Assembly (NCBI GenBank): GCA_930367205.1
Contig: OV884015.1
Location: 104,472,509-104,536,508 of the forward strand
Reading direction: 5' to 3'
Source: Acanthosoma haemorrhoidale
Lineage: Eukaryota; Arthropoda; Insecta; Hemiptera; Acanthosomatidae
DNA length: 64,000 nucleotides
Part shown: one piece after another, positions 1 through 10,794 of the stretch
Position numbering within the stretch: the first letter of the stretch is position 1
Layout of the letters: each line of letters begins with the position of its first letter
Made by a program: the position numbers and the translations under genes
The notes under the pieces: generated by a model
Database searches by the model: none
Seen by the model: only the letters and a program-made list of their open reading frames with translations
What the model was told of the DNA's origin: nothing

Positions 1-575
1 CGCCCTGGCATGAGAAAGAGGAAGTGGATTCTTGGGAAGTCCCCTGCGCTCCTCCGTCTGCCGTGTCCTTGGATATGAGCTAGAGGAGGCTGACTAAGAG
101 CGTGAGAGCCACAGACGCTCTGTACATGATTGGATAAACTGGCCATAGCCAGGACTCTCACTGTCAAGTATTTATAGCAGGTCACGAGAGTACTGCCACT
201 TGAGTCTCCGAGGAGGATTATAGGGATGAGTGGCGCTGTTTAATGACTGTGCTAGGGGATCAGGGTGGTTGTATAGGTTTCGCTGGAACTTCCTGAACTT
301 GGGAGGGACGAGTTGAAGTAAGTAGGGTCGTTACGAAGGTTTTTTGTTGCTGACGTAATTTGCTGTTCTCAGTACTTTTGATTGAAAGGATTGGATACGC
401 TTGATGTTCGACTTTTTTGCTCTGGTCCATAGCTCTATTCCGTATGTTCAAATTGGTTTAAGTATAACTTTGTAGATTAGCAATTTATTTTCTATTGAGA
501 GATGGGATGTCCTTTGAAGTAGTCTGTACAGTTGTCCAAAGCGTCTTTTTAGCCTCGTGTGTAGGTTCCATGTTA
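1..575 (-). mobile_element. LINE family A (Jockey-like) 3' part, cut by window edge
   Basis: Read on the minus strand, this encodes the last part of a Jockey-like LINE ORF2, followed by the GC-richer family A 3' UTR. The recognisable C-terminal text runs from an IWTYGIELWG-like stretch (here diverged) to a PPRRLK..PRDLL end. The same order recurs in about 17 other pieces of this window. Frameshifts break the coding part; the longest open piece is 260-451. The copy continues past position 1, so its 3' end is not seen. It is dead by sequence. Assignment to the Jockey clade rests on the reverse transcriptase motif of the longest copy (45831-47095). Confidence 0.85.
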
Positions 576-1394
576 GCCTTATATTATGAATTTTCCTTTT
601 TGTCATGAATACTATCTTTCAGTCCCAGGAAAGTATTAAGTAAATTAGAGGCCTTCAATCTGGGAACCTTTCAACAAAACGATTTGACGGTCACATTTAG
701 ACCGTCTTTGACAAATGCAAATTTTTCAAAAAATTTATGGAAGTCAATCGTCTTTAGTGATGTCCTCCGTGCCCACTATAGACGAATGTTGCTGTCATTA
801 ATCATATGTCGATTGACTCAATAGATTTCTCCAAGATAAATAACTCAAAGCTCAGTCAAGAAAACATGTCTTATTATTGACGACCTAGACATGCCAAGGC
901 ACGTCTTGAATGATATAGGTGTCACTGGCATTCTAGGTTCTAGGGAATAGTGTGCGGTCTCTTTGAACTCAAGGAGTGGTCTACTCACGAATAGGGAATA
1001 ATGCAATGTTGTTTTCCATTGCACAGAAGGGTGACAGCGTGGTCTAGTGTGTTCGGAACAGACTAGGAAAAAGGAGTATTTGAGATGTGCCTAGGAAGTC
1101 GAGTTTCTGTTTTACCTGAGTCCAGCTGGGAATAGGCAGTGTATTTTCAAATAATTACGGGTAGATAGTAATTTTTAGTACCAATACTTGTACACTTTAT
1201 GAAATTATGACACTCAATTACATTTTGAAACCTCGATTTCATTTCAATCGAAAAAAAAAAGGTTTTGTGGGCAGAATAGTAAATTATGGGTTTCGATGAT
1301 ACTACTAATTACTTCCTTAGTGTTGATTTTCATAAGTTTCAATGAAATGCTTTTATTATTAAACGCATTCAAAAACATTTTCTCCAATTTTATT
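576..1394. other. unassigned AT-rich stretch
   Basis: No open frame, repeat partner in this window or RNA-like motif is seen. A short A-run lies near 1250. Confidence 0.5.
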
Positions 1395-1815
1395 GCAATC
1401 CAACCACCCTAATCCCGTAGTACAATCATTGCACTGCACCACTGATCCCTATAATCCTCCTCGGAGACTGAACCGGCAGTGCCTCGTGACCTGATATAAA
1501 TGCGTGACAGTGGGAGTCCTGGCAATGGCCAGTTTCTCCAATCATGTCCTGAGCGTATGAGGGTCTCGCACTCTTGGTCAGCCCTCCGCTGGCTCGTTTC
1601 CGGTGACGCGGCCGACGGAGGAGAGTGAGGGACATCACATGTAGTCATGGTAAATAACACAACATTCGAGCATCTTCCTAGTTGCTAGCGAAAAACCGCT
1701 GGGATAATATACTTCGTAGTGAGCAAGTGAAGGCCGACCTTATGAATATATAATTTATAATCAGGACAGATTAGAAGGATAAAAAAAACAATGTAGTTTT
1801 TAAACATAATTTGTG
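1395..1815 (+). mobile_element. LINE family A' fragment with variant 3' tail
   Basis: From 1395 to about 1630 this is the end of the family A coding region and the start of its 3' UTR. At GACGGAGGAG it departs from the common family A tail and continues as AGTGAGGGACATCACATG. The same junction and much of the following 170 bp recur on the minus strand at 19255-19380, down to a shared TTTAAACATAATTTG end. This copy has about 75 bp (about 1665-1740) that the other lacks. I infer a subfamily with a replaced 3' UTR. No intact ORF. Confidence 0.7.
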
Positions 1816-3276
1816 CTAAATATTATGTCTCTAAAAAAATCCTCGATTGAGTTAACGTTTCGATTTAACTTTACCATTGGTAGGACATGCAGACGCACAA
1901 GTGAGAACGAAGGGTTTCTGATTTTGAAAAAAATCCATAAAAATTATATTGCCTTTAATTTTGAGTGATTAAATCGATGGAGCAATAAGTTTAAATGAAA
2001 CTGATCAGATCTGTGCTGATCCACCGGCTCACTTGTTTCAGACATGATGAAAAATGAGTTAGTCAATTGTGTACTAAAGGGGAAATCTTCATTGGCTTAT
2101 TTGTTCTAAGTTCCAGTCTAATAGGCTTACAAAGCACCTGAAAATGGGGTACCTGACCCTGCCTGATGAAAAACCAGCTGGTTGTAGCGCGATACGCACA
2201 GTTCCCCCATCCTTAGTTTAACCTTTGTATACGGAACAGCCCCTGTCGCTATCTGTTTTTATAGCATTTGTCATCCGTGTACCGTGAAGACACATCCCCC
2301 TCCGAAGACACAATTAGACGATAAAATGTCTCACTCGGTGACAGTAAGAGGGTGGTAATGAACGAAGTACAGTCTCATCACCACAGATAAGGGCACCACG
2401 CCCTGTCGCTTTGTCTTCGACAGTGACTGACTGCCACGGTAGGACGGTTTTTGACAGGGCGGAACTGTGGACTTGGAACTTATCCGTGGTGACAGTCACA
2501 AACAATGTCCTCTATAAGCGACTCGATGTATCCGCTGGGACATCTCTCACGCAGCAGTAGAGAGAGGCAGGGTAGAATATGGGACGATATTCTATATAGG
2601 CCTTTTATAAAATATAGAGAGGCCATCGTCTCCTATCTATTTCATATTGATGTATTTTATACTATTTTTTGCAGTAAATTATGAGTTTCATGTCAAAGGT
2701 TCTTTGTTTTTGGGATAGATTTTAGCGTGGACTTTGTACATTTAAACAGCCCACCGATGGATGTCTAAGGGAATAAAAAGGACAAGAGCAGAACCCAGGA
2801 GGCACCCCAGCCCCGTTAGTCAGACGGTGGTTAGCTAGTGTTTTATAGGGCACGAGGTATGACGGTAAGGCTAAAACCAAACTAACTACCTCACCTAGCC
2901 ACATTACTACAATCCAACAATACCTATATATATTTGCATTGTATAGGAAAGTACAAACCATCTAAGAACCTTCGAGACATGCTCTTGACAATTGAGGTGA
3001 TACCTGCGGAAGCTAGGTCTTAATGGGCTTCTGTGAACAAGCTAAGGCTGATTATTGAAAAAATAACTGAATTAAATAAATATATATTCGTTAGGGTAAA
3101 TTCGGTTTGTATAATTTGGGGTAGTTTTTTCATTGGGCTGGGAATATTAAAGAAATTTTCGGGCTGTTTAAGGTAGATCCTGAGGGATAAGGCAACGATA
3201 TGTAAGGCTACTACGCCCAGCTATATCTTTAGGCGAAAACGTGCTACTTCACGATGGTTGAAACGGTTAGATGTAA
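1816..3276. other. unassigned stretch, partly GC-richer
   Basis: The part around 2140-2560 is richer in GC than its flanks but matches nothing I recognise; the minus-strand frame 2314-2505 looks like chance. On the minus strand near 2805-2825 a short GAGVPPG peptide resembles the GVPQGS motif of LINE reverse transcriptases. It stands alone with no other motif, so I do not call an element. Confidence 0.4.
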
Positions 3277-3278
3277 TA

Positions 3279-4139
3279 TGGGGTTGGCAAGAAAGTGATT
3301 TCGGTTTGCTGCACCAGTAGATAGCGTTATGTTTGTTTCGTTATTCTTTTGTCAATGTTAATTTTTTTTTTCTTTTGAGATTTGGTAGTCGATACCTTTA
3401 GGTTCCTATAGAAAGAAATTCCGTGTAATTTTGTTTACAACCGTGAGTTTAAGGTCAGTTTTAACATGGAGTGCAAAAATAAGCATTTTCGACTCATTTT
3501 ACTTTTTTATTTTTTATAAAGGCAAGAAAGCGGCTGAAGCTCGCAAAGAGATATGTGAAGTTTATAGTGTTTGTTTAACACAAGGCACGAGTCAGAATTG
3601 GTTTAAAAATTTTCTTTCTGGAGATTCTTCACCGAAAGATGACAAAATAAAAGTCATAATTGAATCGAATCGTCGTATAACTGTGCGAAAAATTGCAAAA
3701 CAGTTAAATGTATCACACACAACAATTGAAAATCATATAAGACGTCTTGGACTTGAGAAGCTCGATAATTGGGTTCCGTCACAACAATGCGAGGCCTCGC
3801 ACATCTTTAGCAACACGTACGAAACTATTGGAGCTTGGTTCAGGAAGTGATGTCACACCCCCATATAGCCCCGACCTTGCACCATCGGATTATCATTTAT
3901 TTCGAAGTTTACAAAACTTCTTAAATGGTAAAAATTTCAGTAATAACGATGACCTTTCGCACTTTGGTTTTGAGGACCAGAATTTCTATGAGCGCGGGAT
4001 CATGAAGTTACCAGAAAGATGGCAAAAGGTCATAGAACAGAATGGAACATGTTTGACTGATTAGAGTTAATTTTTTGTATAGGAAAAATTGATTTTATTT
4101 CACACTATAAAACCGAAATTACTTTCTTGCCAGCCTCAA
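3279..4139 (+). mobile_element. mariner element, internally deleted (copy 1)
   Basis: The element has terminal inverted repeats: GTTGGCAAGAAAGTGATTTC on the left pairs with GAAATTACTTTCTTGCCAG on the right. It is flanked by TA dinucleotides at 3277-3278 and 4140-4141, the target duplication used by mariners. Its length is 861 bp against about 1.3 kb for a full mariner. The missing part is the middle of the transposase, between the end of the helix-turn-helix domain and the second catalytic Asp. The same deletion is found in the copy at 48126-48920. It cannot make active transposase, but its ends look usable in trans. Confidence 0.9.
3518..4064 (+). pseudogene. mariner transposase remnant, central part deleted
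   Basis: The first half is an N-terminal mariner DNA-binding domain. A KGKKAAEARKEICEVY start is followed by a second helix-turn-helix at about 3662-3745, with RKIAKQLNVSHTTIENHIRR. After GLEKLDNWVPS the reading frame shifts at the deletion joint. The second half (about 3780-4064) holds HNNARP, where intact mariners have HDNARP, then YSPDLAPSDYHLF and the C-terminal tail. The catalytic Asp of the HDNARP motif is thus replaced by Asn, and the first catalytic Asp lies in the deleted part. There is also a small in-frame loss of the SGRP linker region. It should have no activity. Confidence 0.88.
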
Positions 4140-4141
4140 TA

Positions 4142-4549
4142 CAATGTTTGATATACTTGAGCTGGTCCTTATCCCACATTGACTAGGATCGCATAGCTAT
4201 ACTTGCAGTAGGCGTGCAATTTGTGAGCAAGTAAGTGCAGCTATAGTTCCTCCTGAGAGATAAAGTGCTTCTCTCACCGCTCTTTCAGCCATTCCATTCC
4301 CTCCGCATGTCTCTACACGGAATGGAATCTCAATGCTTCACATCATCGGTTCAGTCTCACCATTTTGAATTTGCCAATTGCCATGTTGCAGCAACAAAGT
4401 ATTTAGGTTTGGGCCGGCCAAATTGACGAGAGTTGCCATCTCGGGTAGAGAATACTATCTTACTTCCATGATGGTTAGATGATCCAGTTTCGATGGATAT
4501 CAAAACTTTACTGGAATATCTTTTATTTGTATTTGTTATTATTGCTGTT
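4142..4549. other. unassigned stretch
   Basis: No gene or repeat partner found. Short frames here look like chance. Confidence 0.4.
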
Positions 4550-4928
4550 ACGGACGTTTTGGACAACTGTACAGACTACTTCAAAGGACATCCCATCTCT
4601 CAAATTACTAGTCTACAAAGTTATACCTAAGCCAATCTGGACATACGGAATAGAGCTACGGGGACAGCAAAAAAGTCTAACATAAAGCGTATCCAATCCT
4701 TTCAATAAAAAAAACAACAGTAAATACCCCTTATTACGTCAGCAACAAAACACTTCTTAATATACCCTACATTCTTGAACTCATCCCTTCCAAGTTCATG
4801 AAATTCCATAGTAACCTATCCAACCACCCTAATCCCCTAGCACAGTCATTACACTGCACCACTCATACCTATAATCCTCCTCGGAGACTAAAACGGCAGT
4901 AGTCTCGTGACCTGCTATAAATGCTATT
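4550..4928 (+). mobile_element. LINE family A fragment (first of tandem pair)
   Basis: It covers the last about 120 codons of the family A reverse transcriptase ORF, from a TTSKDIPSL-like start through KPIWTYGIELRG to a ..RPAI-type end at the TAA stop, and breaks off a few bases later. Frameshifts are present near 4700. It joins directly to a second piece of the same family in the same orientation. Confidence 0.85.
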
Positions 4929-5388
4929 TTGCTATTTACCCTCTGGCACAAGTAATTTGTACTAGTTTTTTTTTAAATTCCATTCCTCTTCCTGTATCCG
5001 AGACATGAGACTAAAATTCGTACAGACTTTTTCGAATGACATCCCATCTCTCAATAGAAAATAAATTATAAAGCCAATTTGGACATACGAAATAGAGCTA
5101 TGGGGGACATCAAAAAAGTCGAACATCAAGCGCATCCAATCATTTCAATCAAAATTCCAAAACAACAGTCAATGCCCCTTTTTACTTAAGCAACAATCTT
5201 TCATAACGATCTTAATATATCCTTCATTCTTGAACTCATCCCACCCAAGTTCATGAAATTCCATAGTAACCTATCCAACCACCCTAATCCCCTAGCACAG
5301 TCATTGCACTGCACCACTCATCCCTACAATCTTCCTCGGAGACTAAAACGGAAGTGGCCTCGTGACCTGCTATAAAAAAAAAAAAAAG
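4929..5388 (+). mobile_element. LINE family A fragment ending in poly(A) at the stop codon
   Basis: It begins further 5' in the family A ORF than the piece before it; the ATTCCTCTTCCTGTATCCGA start matches the minus-strand copy at 19255-19992. It then repeats the same coding end, with an internal loss near 5070. It stops at GACCTGCTATAA and is followed by 14 A residues. The whole usual 3' UTR is missing. The A-run exactly at the stop suggests either an insertion of an RNA polyadenylated early, or chance expansion of the TAA. It is not functional. Confidence 0.8.
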
Positions 5389-5628
5389 ATTGCTTTGGCT
5401 TTACAAAGTATTTTAATTATCATATCTTATATTATACAGAAACAAATACAGTTTGGCCTAGTCTCTTGTTAAATAAATTAAATTTCAGAACGATTGTGTC
5501 ATTTTAGACAACCACTATCATAGAACAAGCGAACAGACGGGCACAATAATTACCGCGTACCTGTTTGAAAGTAGAACCACACCCTTCAGGCCTGACAATA
5601 ATTAATTTACGTTTTATTTATTTTTGGA

Positions 5629-6160
5629 AGCTTTTTGCTCTGTTCCGTAGTCAAGCATAATTTGTGATATCGTTATTTGTAATGGTGTATGCATTGTTTT
5701 TGCTATGTTCCGTAGTCAAGCATAATCTGTGATATCGTTATTTGTAATATTGTATGCATTGTTTTTGCTCTGTTCCGTAGTCAAGCATAATTTGTGATAT
5801 CGTTATTTGTAATGGTGTATGCATTGTTTTTGCTTTGTTCCGTAGTCAAGCATAATTTGTGATATCGTTATTTGTAATGGTGTATGCATTGTTTTTGCTA
5901 TGTTCCGTAGTCAAGCATAATCTGTGATATCGTTATTTGTAATATTGTATGCATTGTTTTTGCTCTGTTCCGTAGTCAAGCATAATTTGTGATATCGTTA
6001 TTTTAATGGTGTATGCATTGTTTTTGCTATGTTCCGTAGTCAAGCATAATCTGTGATATCGTTATTTGTAATATTGTATGCATTGTTTTTGCTCTGTTCC
6101 ATATTCAAGCATAATTTGTGATATCGTTATTTGTAATGGTGTATGCGTTGTTTTAATTAT
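5629..6160. repeat. 65-bp minisatellite, 8 copies with alternating variants
   Basis: TGTTCCGTAGTCAAGCATAA recurs at 5641, 5706, 5771, 5836, 5901, 5966 and 6030, with a variant at 6095, so the period is 65 bp (once 64). Two variants exist. Type A has CTCTG before the motif (one copy CTTTG), then AATTTGT and AATGG. Type B has CTATG, AATCTGT and AATAT. The order is A B A A B A B A. Copies are otherwise nearly identical, which points to recent amplification of multi-unit blocks. Confidence 0.95.
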
Positions 6161-6892
6161 GTTGAACATGGTATCGTACATGTTTGTCGCTGTAGTCGGT
6201 AGATAACGGTGAGCTCAGTCATCCTACCTTACAATGATGAATCTTCATGAAGTTGTGTTGAGCGAGTTAGAATTGGGCAGTTTCAGATAAGATGGAGTAA
6301 TCTAAAATGAAAAAAAAGCTTACAATGTACCATAAGAGGAAATTATGCATCACAAAAGCCCCAAGAGTTGGTCTGCCGTTGCATTCGTGATACCGTGGTT
6401 CGTGACCCTTCTTTGAGAGATGGGGCTGTAAAAAGAACCCAAGCATCGGAACAGGGCCGGAAATCTTCTTTTTTTTTCCTCCAGTGCATTCAATATTTTC
6501 TTTCTCTGAGTGGGCGGCACATTAAAGTGAGGAGGTATTGGTTCATTGTTCTTTTAAGTAATAGCGTATGGAGATAATTTGGTGGTTTTTGGCGGTTCGA
6601 GACATTGGGGTTTCCTGTTATCCGATGAATCCTATCTACTGCCATTGTTCTTTTCTTTTGTTCTTCCACGTTTCTAATTCTTCTTCTGCACACAGGAAGT
6701 TGATAATTGGCCGGAAATGTTTGGAACTAAAAGGATGAATTTATTAGGGCAACGGCTTAAATCCAAGGTCCGTAGGTCCAGTAAATTCACAAATTGTTGT
6801 ATGGACAAGTATGTCTGCATCGGGTCCTAGTATTAGGTGGTCAAGATGCTGTCTGTCTTTTAGAAATATTAGAAAACTGTTATTTGTATTTC
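6161..6892. other. unassigned stretch
   Basis: Moderately GC-rich around 6370-6460 and 6590-6830. Several frames of about 68 codons overlap on both strands, which argues against coding. No motif recognised. Confidence 0.4.
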
Positions 6893-7126
6893 CCCCCCCT
6901 CTCGCCCATAACCCATTTATTTATTAACATATTTACAAATAGATGAACAAAATTCGATGTACAAGTTTTACAGATTTCTCCTCTTATTGCATCCTTTAAT
7001 CTGTGCAGATGCATTCGAAGGAGGGTAGAATTACAACAACAATATCTTTTTGAAGTTAAAAGGTCATAAATACATATATACAACAAGACTAGGTGATGGG
7101 GCTCACCTTCGGTTTACAATGTGGGA
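6893..7126 (-). mobile_element. LINE family C 3' UTR fragment
   Basis: It matches the 3' UTR of the family C copy at 51445-52105, including GATGCATTCGAAGGAG and the hairpin AGGTGA/TCACCT at 7091-7108. No coding part is left. Its upstream end abuts a family B piece on the same strand. Confidence 0.75.
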
Positions 7127-7831
7127 TATAATTTTTTTTTTTCCCCTTAGCTCTTAAATTTTTAAGATTATAGATAAGGGATAAATAAAGGGAATTTATT
7201 TGGGGTGAGCGGATCCTTTTACTAGGAGTACCTGTTTAAAGGTGGAGTGAGGGAATTAAGGAGTGTGGGAAGTCTGGGTAGAGGTGGAAATGTTGCGGTG
7301 CAGTGGTGAGAGTCCACTCAAGGCTGAGCCTAGAGTCCCTCTAGGCATGTAGTGGAAGCTCATTCAGTTGGAAAGCAGTGATTGGTGCCTGTCAGAGGCT
7401 TGTTGTTGGTTGGCCAAGGGCCGTAATGTCCACAATTTGGTCTGCTTTCCCAGATCTAGAGAGTTGCCATCTTGCCGGTAGTGGTGGGGGTGTCAGGTCT
7501 TGGTATAGGGGGTTTTGGCAATGTTTCATTTAATCGAAGATTTTGATGTGTCTTCTTTTGATGACATCGGTGATGGTGGGGACCTCGAATTTTTCGTGGA
7601 TGTCAGGAGCCTTCATTTCACGAAAAGGGGTATGCCATAGTTCCGTGCGCAGGAAGCTCCGTTGTTCTGGAAGCTCTGGAGTCTAGTTATGGTGCTCGTG
7701 TGGAGAAAACGGAAAAGCGGAGTTCCAAAAAGTAGTGCTGGTCTCAGGATGCTCTGATATATGAGCAGTTTCAGTCATAAGAATATAGCCGGGCTCGTGA
7801 TGAGATGCTGGAGAGAGTCCTACGTACTCTA
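7127..7831 (-). mobile_element. LINE family B fragment with poly(A) end
   Basis: On the minus strand it runs from CTCTCCAGCATCTCATCACG-like sequence (encoding a SLQHLITSP-type segment) through the coding end to the 3' UTR and an A-rich tail seen as a T-run at 7133-7141. It is collinear with the copy at 37974-38796 but has frameshifts and a different stretch near 7330-7370. It gives the last about 150 codons of the reverse transcriptase ORF as a pseudogene. Confidence 0.85.
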
Positions 7832-8765
7832 ATTTTTTAATGTGAACCTACTGTTTATTTATGCATTGACAATTTGAAAGGTCGGGTGTGTGGAGAGTGA
7901 GGCAATTAATTAGAGATATGCATCCTACTGTTAAAGGAAGAAAGACTATTTTTCCCTGTATTTTAATAAATATATCGATGTAGCTTTTTTCTCTTTAATA
8001 AAACTAAGCTCATTCTTCTATAATTACTTTCCAAGGGTTTTTAATGAGAATTCCGGTACATTTTTTTGATATTATACTATTATAACGTTTATCAGCGTTT
8101 AATGTTAATGGGTATAATGAATGGGTATATACAATCCCAAGTTGTAAATAATATTCTTATGAGTTTTTAATATATTGCTGATCCATAACTTGTTAGTTAC
8201 TCACTGTAAAAATTGATGGAATTAGCAGTTCATGCTGTAATTTAACCGTGAAATTAATGTATTGGTTGGGGATCAGCTTGGCTTGAATTAAATTACAATA
8301 TCATAGTAAGTTAATATTAGTAAGTTAATAGTAAAAATAAAAACCTGACATTTGTTTTCATCAGTCGAAATTTCAATATAAGTATTTCATCCCGCACTCA
8401 AGTAAGAAATGAAAATTATTCCCGTAAAAAAAACAAAACAATTTATGCTGTACGCAACAATCACTTGTGTTGTAATACAAATTGTATTCATCTTTAGCCG
8501 AAGTCTTTTCCTTTTGTCACTAAGCTTTTCTTTCGTAGTTTCAAAAATGTTAACATTTTTAGGATAATGCATTACAGATTTTACACCAACATGACAAAGA
8601 CGTAAACATTTGTGTTATTATGAAACGCCTGTTTCTCCATTTTCCGTTAGACCAGTTAAAAGGGATTAACAATATTCTTAATGAAGATACCTTATTAAAA
8701 CCAACGACTACTGTACTATTTTTGATTAGTTTCTTGTTTCTTGAAAAATAAAGAAACATTGTTGA
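7832..8765. other. unassigned AT-rich stretch
   Basis: Nothing recognisable; short minus-strand frames at 8387-8759 have no family features. Confidence 0.4.
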
Positions 8766-8985
8766 ATATCCTCAGGCGAATCTATTTACAAATTATTTTT
8801 GTATTTTCTGTAGCGTCAGTACATTATATACAGGTTTTGTTATTTTATAAAAATTATATAATGGAATTAACAAGTATAATGATACACATTATACGTGGCT
8901 GGACTAAACTGACTAATAAAGGTGACGAGGCTCACCTTTTTGATTAAGCTTAAAACTAACTTACATAATAATTCTTAACCTAATG
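8766..8985 (-). mobile_element. LINE family C 3' UTR fragment
   Basis: Closely similar to 28325-28577 and 59850-60045; it begins at CCTCAGGCGAATCTATTTAC on the plus strand. It contains the family hairpin with an 8-bp stem, AAAGGTGA/TCACCTTT, at 8918-8939. No coding sequence remains. Confidence 0.8.
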
Positions 8986-9471
8986 AGGAATATTGTTAAA
9001 TGTCTTCTAATTTCTAAGAAACAAAAACATATTAAGATATTATGGGATTGGAAAAATATTATGGGACCTTTCCATAATAAAAGAACACAAATAAAAAAAA
9101 TTGATTCTCGCTAACAAAAAAGAAATATTAAGTAAAATAAAGTGTAAACCTCAATAAAGAAACAACAAATGAATAATAATTTAAATGTATTACATCAAAT
9201 AAATTCATTGATGGAACTTTATAAAAATAACAATAAAAAAAAATCCATTAAAATACAGCATTATTTGTTTAATTGAAAATTATGAAGCTAATGCATAATA
9301 GATTAAAATACAATAAATAAACAATAGCATACGACAAGGAAGGTGCCATCCAAAAATCTCGATGTAAAAAATTTTTAAAAATAAACGATTGACAGTAGAA
9401 AGAAATGCTTTTGTCGGTTCGTAAATAATGAATCATAGCTGACATTTCAACACTTTAGAAAATATTTGTGT
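8986..9471. other. unassigned AT-rich stretch
   Basis: Very A-rich with short A-runs. No gene, repeat partner or RNA motif seen. Confidence 0.4.
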
Positions 9472-9578
9472 CTAAATCCTAAAATCCAGGTGAGTGAAGC
9501 CCTGTGCAAATATAGATTACATTATCGAACAGGACCCCAGCGGTCTGTTCCTACCTGGTCGCTAATCAACTAATATTT
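9472..9578 (+). repeat. inverted repeat arm paired with 11294-11398
   Basis: About 105 bp whose reverse complement recurs at 11294-11398 with roughly 85-90% identity by eye. Both copies keep CAGGTGAGTGAAG, a near-perfect splice-donor sequence, and the segment TTATCGAACAGGACCCCAGC. It could be part of an unrecognised dispersed element. Confidence 0.8.
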
Positions 9579-10092
9579 ACACAATCGGTTACTCATTTAA
9601 CATGCCTGACATCTGATTTGTCGTTTGTAGTGTTCTGTTTATTGAATAAACACGTCATTATTTAGCAAGAGCAGTAGTCGAGGTCACATTTAAAAGCGCC
9701 GGGATCACCCCGAATGCTCAACCAGTGGGAATAACAAAATAATACCACCTTAGGACATTTCTGACAAATTTATTTAATTTATATTAAGTAATATATAAAT
9801 TAATGGAAACTGTATTCCTACGCACCTGCTCTGACGACAATATCACTAGAACAAACATTGGCTGGGAAAGTTTGTATTTAACAATTGGCCCACACATATT
9901 CAACAATTATCTTACAAACTGACTCTTCATATACTCGGATATCAAAGGAAATGTAATTTTTAAAAAATACAGTTATAATCATAATTATCTTTAACTTAAA
10001 TTGTCGCTACCAGAAATTTGCCAGCGGTTGTCTAGTCCTAATGTGTTTACGAGTGTAAGTTTTATAATGCTTGCTTTATATATAATATTTAT
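9579..10092. other. unassigned AT-rich stretch
   Basis: No feature recognised apart from overlapping short frames. Confidence 0.35.
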
Positions 10093-10428
10093 AATCTTGC
10101 TAAGAACAAGTAGAAGGGGGTTGAGCAGAACTGTATACCTGCCTCGTGACTTCATGGAAGTCACTGATGGTTCCCTGCTATTTTTAAGTAAGCGACCGCA
10201 TCCCTCCATGACCTCCCTACTTTCTAGAATCTTACCCTTTTCTTATACATATATATATGTCTCAGCTTTAGCCACAGACCCCACTTGTGCCTAGACATTC
10301 CACTCAGTATGTTGTATCTGGTCTCTTAATATTTGTATATACCAGTGTTATGCTTGTACTTCATAATAAAGCTTTTCTTTCTTTTCTTTTAAAAGTCTCT
10401 CCTCTACAAAGATTATTTAACTGTAGAA
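10093..10428 (+). repeat. dispersed repeat E, copy 1, with poly(A) signal
   Basis: It aligns along its length with 15746-16058 in the same orientation, sharing GAGCAGAACTGTATACCTGC and TATACCAG. It ends in an AATAAA (10365-10370) followed by a T/C-rich run. I see no coding capacity. It looks like the 3' end of a transcribed element, probably a retroelement, but I cannot name the family. Confidence 0.75.
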
Positions 10429-10794
10429 TACAGAGGTACGAGTTAGTAAGTATCAGTAGTAATGTACTCTACTGTTTTTTAGTGATGTGTGTCTATAAGT
10501 CTATAAGGTGTATGTTGATAAGTGTGTACAGTAGTAGGTTTTAGTTTTGTCACCAAGTGATTATTGGCATACTGACAATTTCTATCCTTCTATCCTTGAG
10601 TGTAGTATGAAAAGTTTTCTTTTTTTAGACTCAGCAGGCAGCAGAACGAGGGTGTAATAAAGTAAATAATATAAAAAGTCCAGGGCTTAGTATAGCTCCT
10701 TTAAGAACGCCTATTAGTAAGAATGTAATGCACTAATAAATGTAACATTTACAAGGACGTGAAATTGTCTTGGGAACAAAAACTGTTTTGAAGG
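10429..10794. other. unassigned stretch
   Basis: Nothing recognised. Confidence 0.35.

Noticed and set aside
2722..2961. GAGVPPG peptide on the minus strand resembling the RT motif GVPQGS
   Set aside because: A single short motif without motif A or FADD nearby; too weak to call a LINE.
5629..6160. CRISPR-like array
   Set aside because: Units are contiguous 65-bp tandem repeats without unique spacers, in eukaryotic-type DNA.
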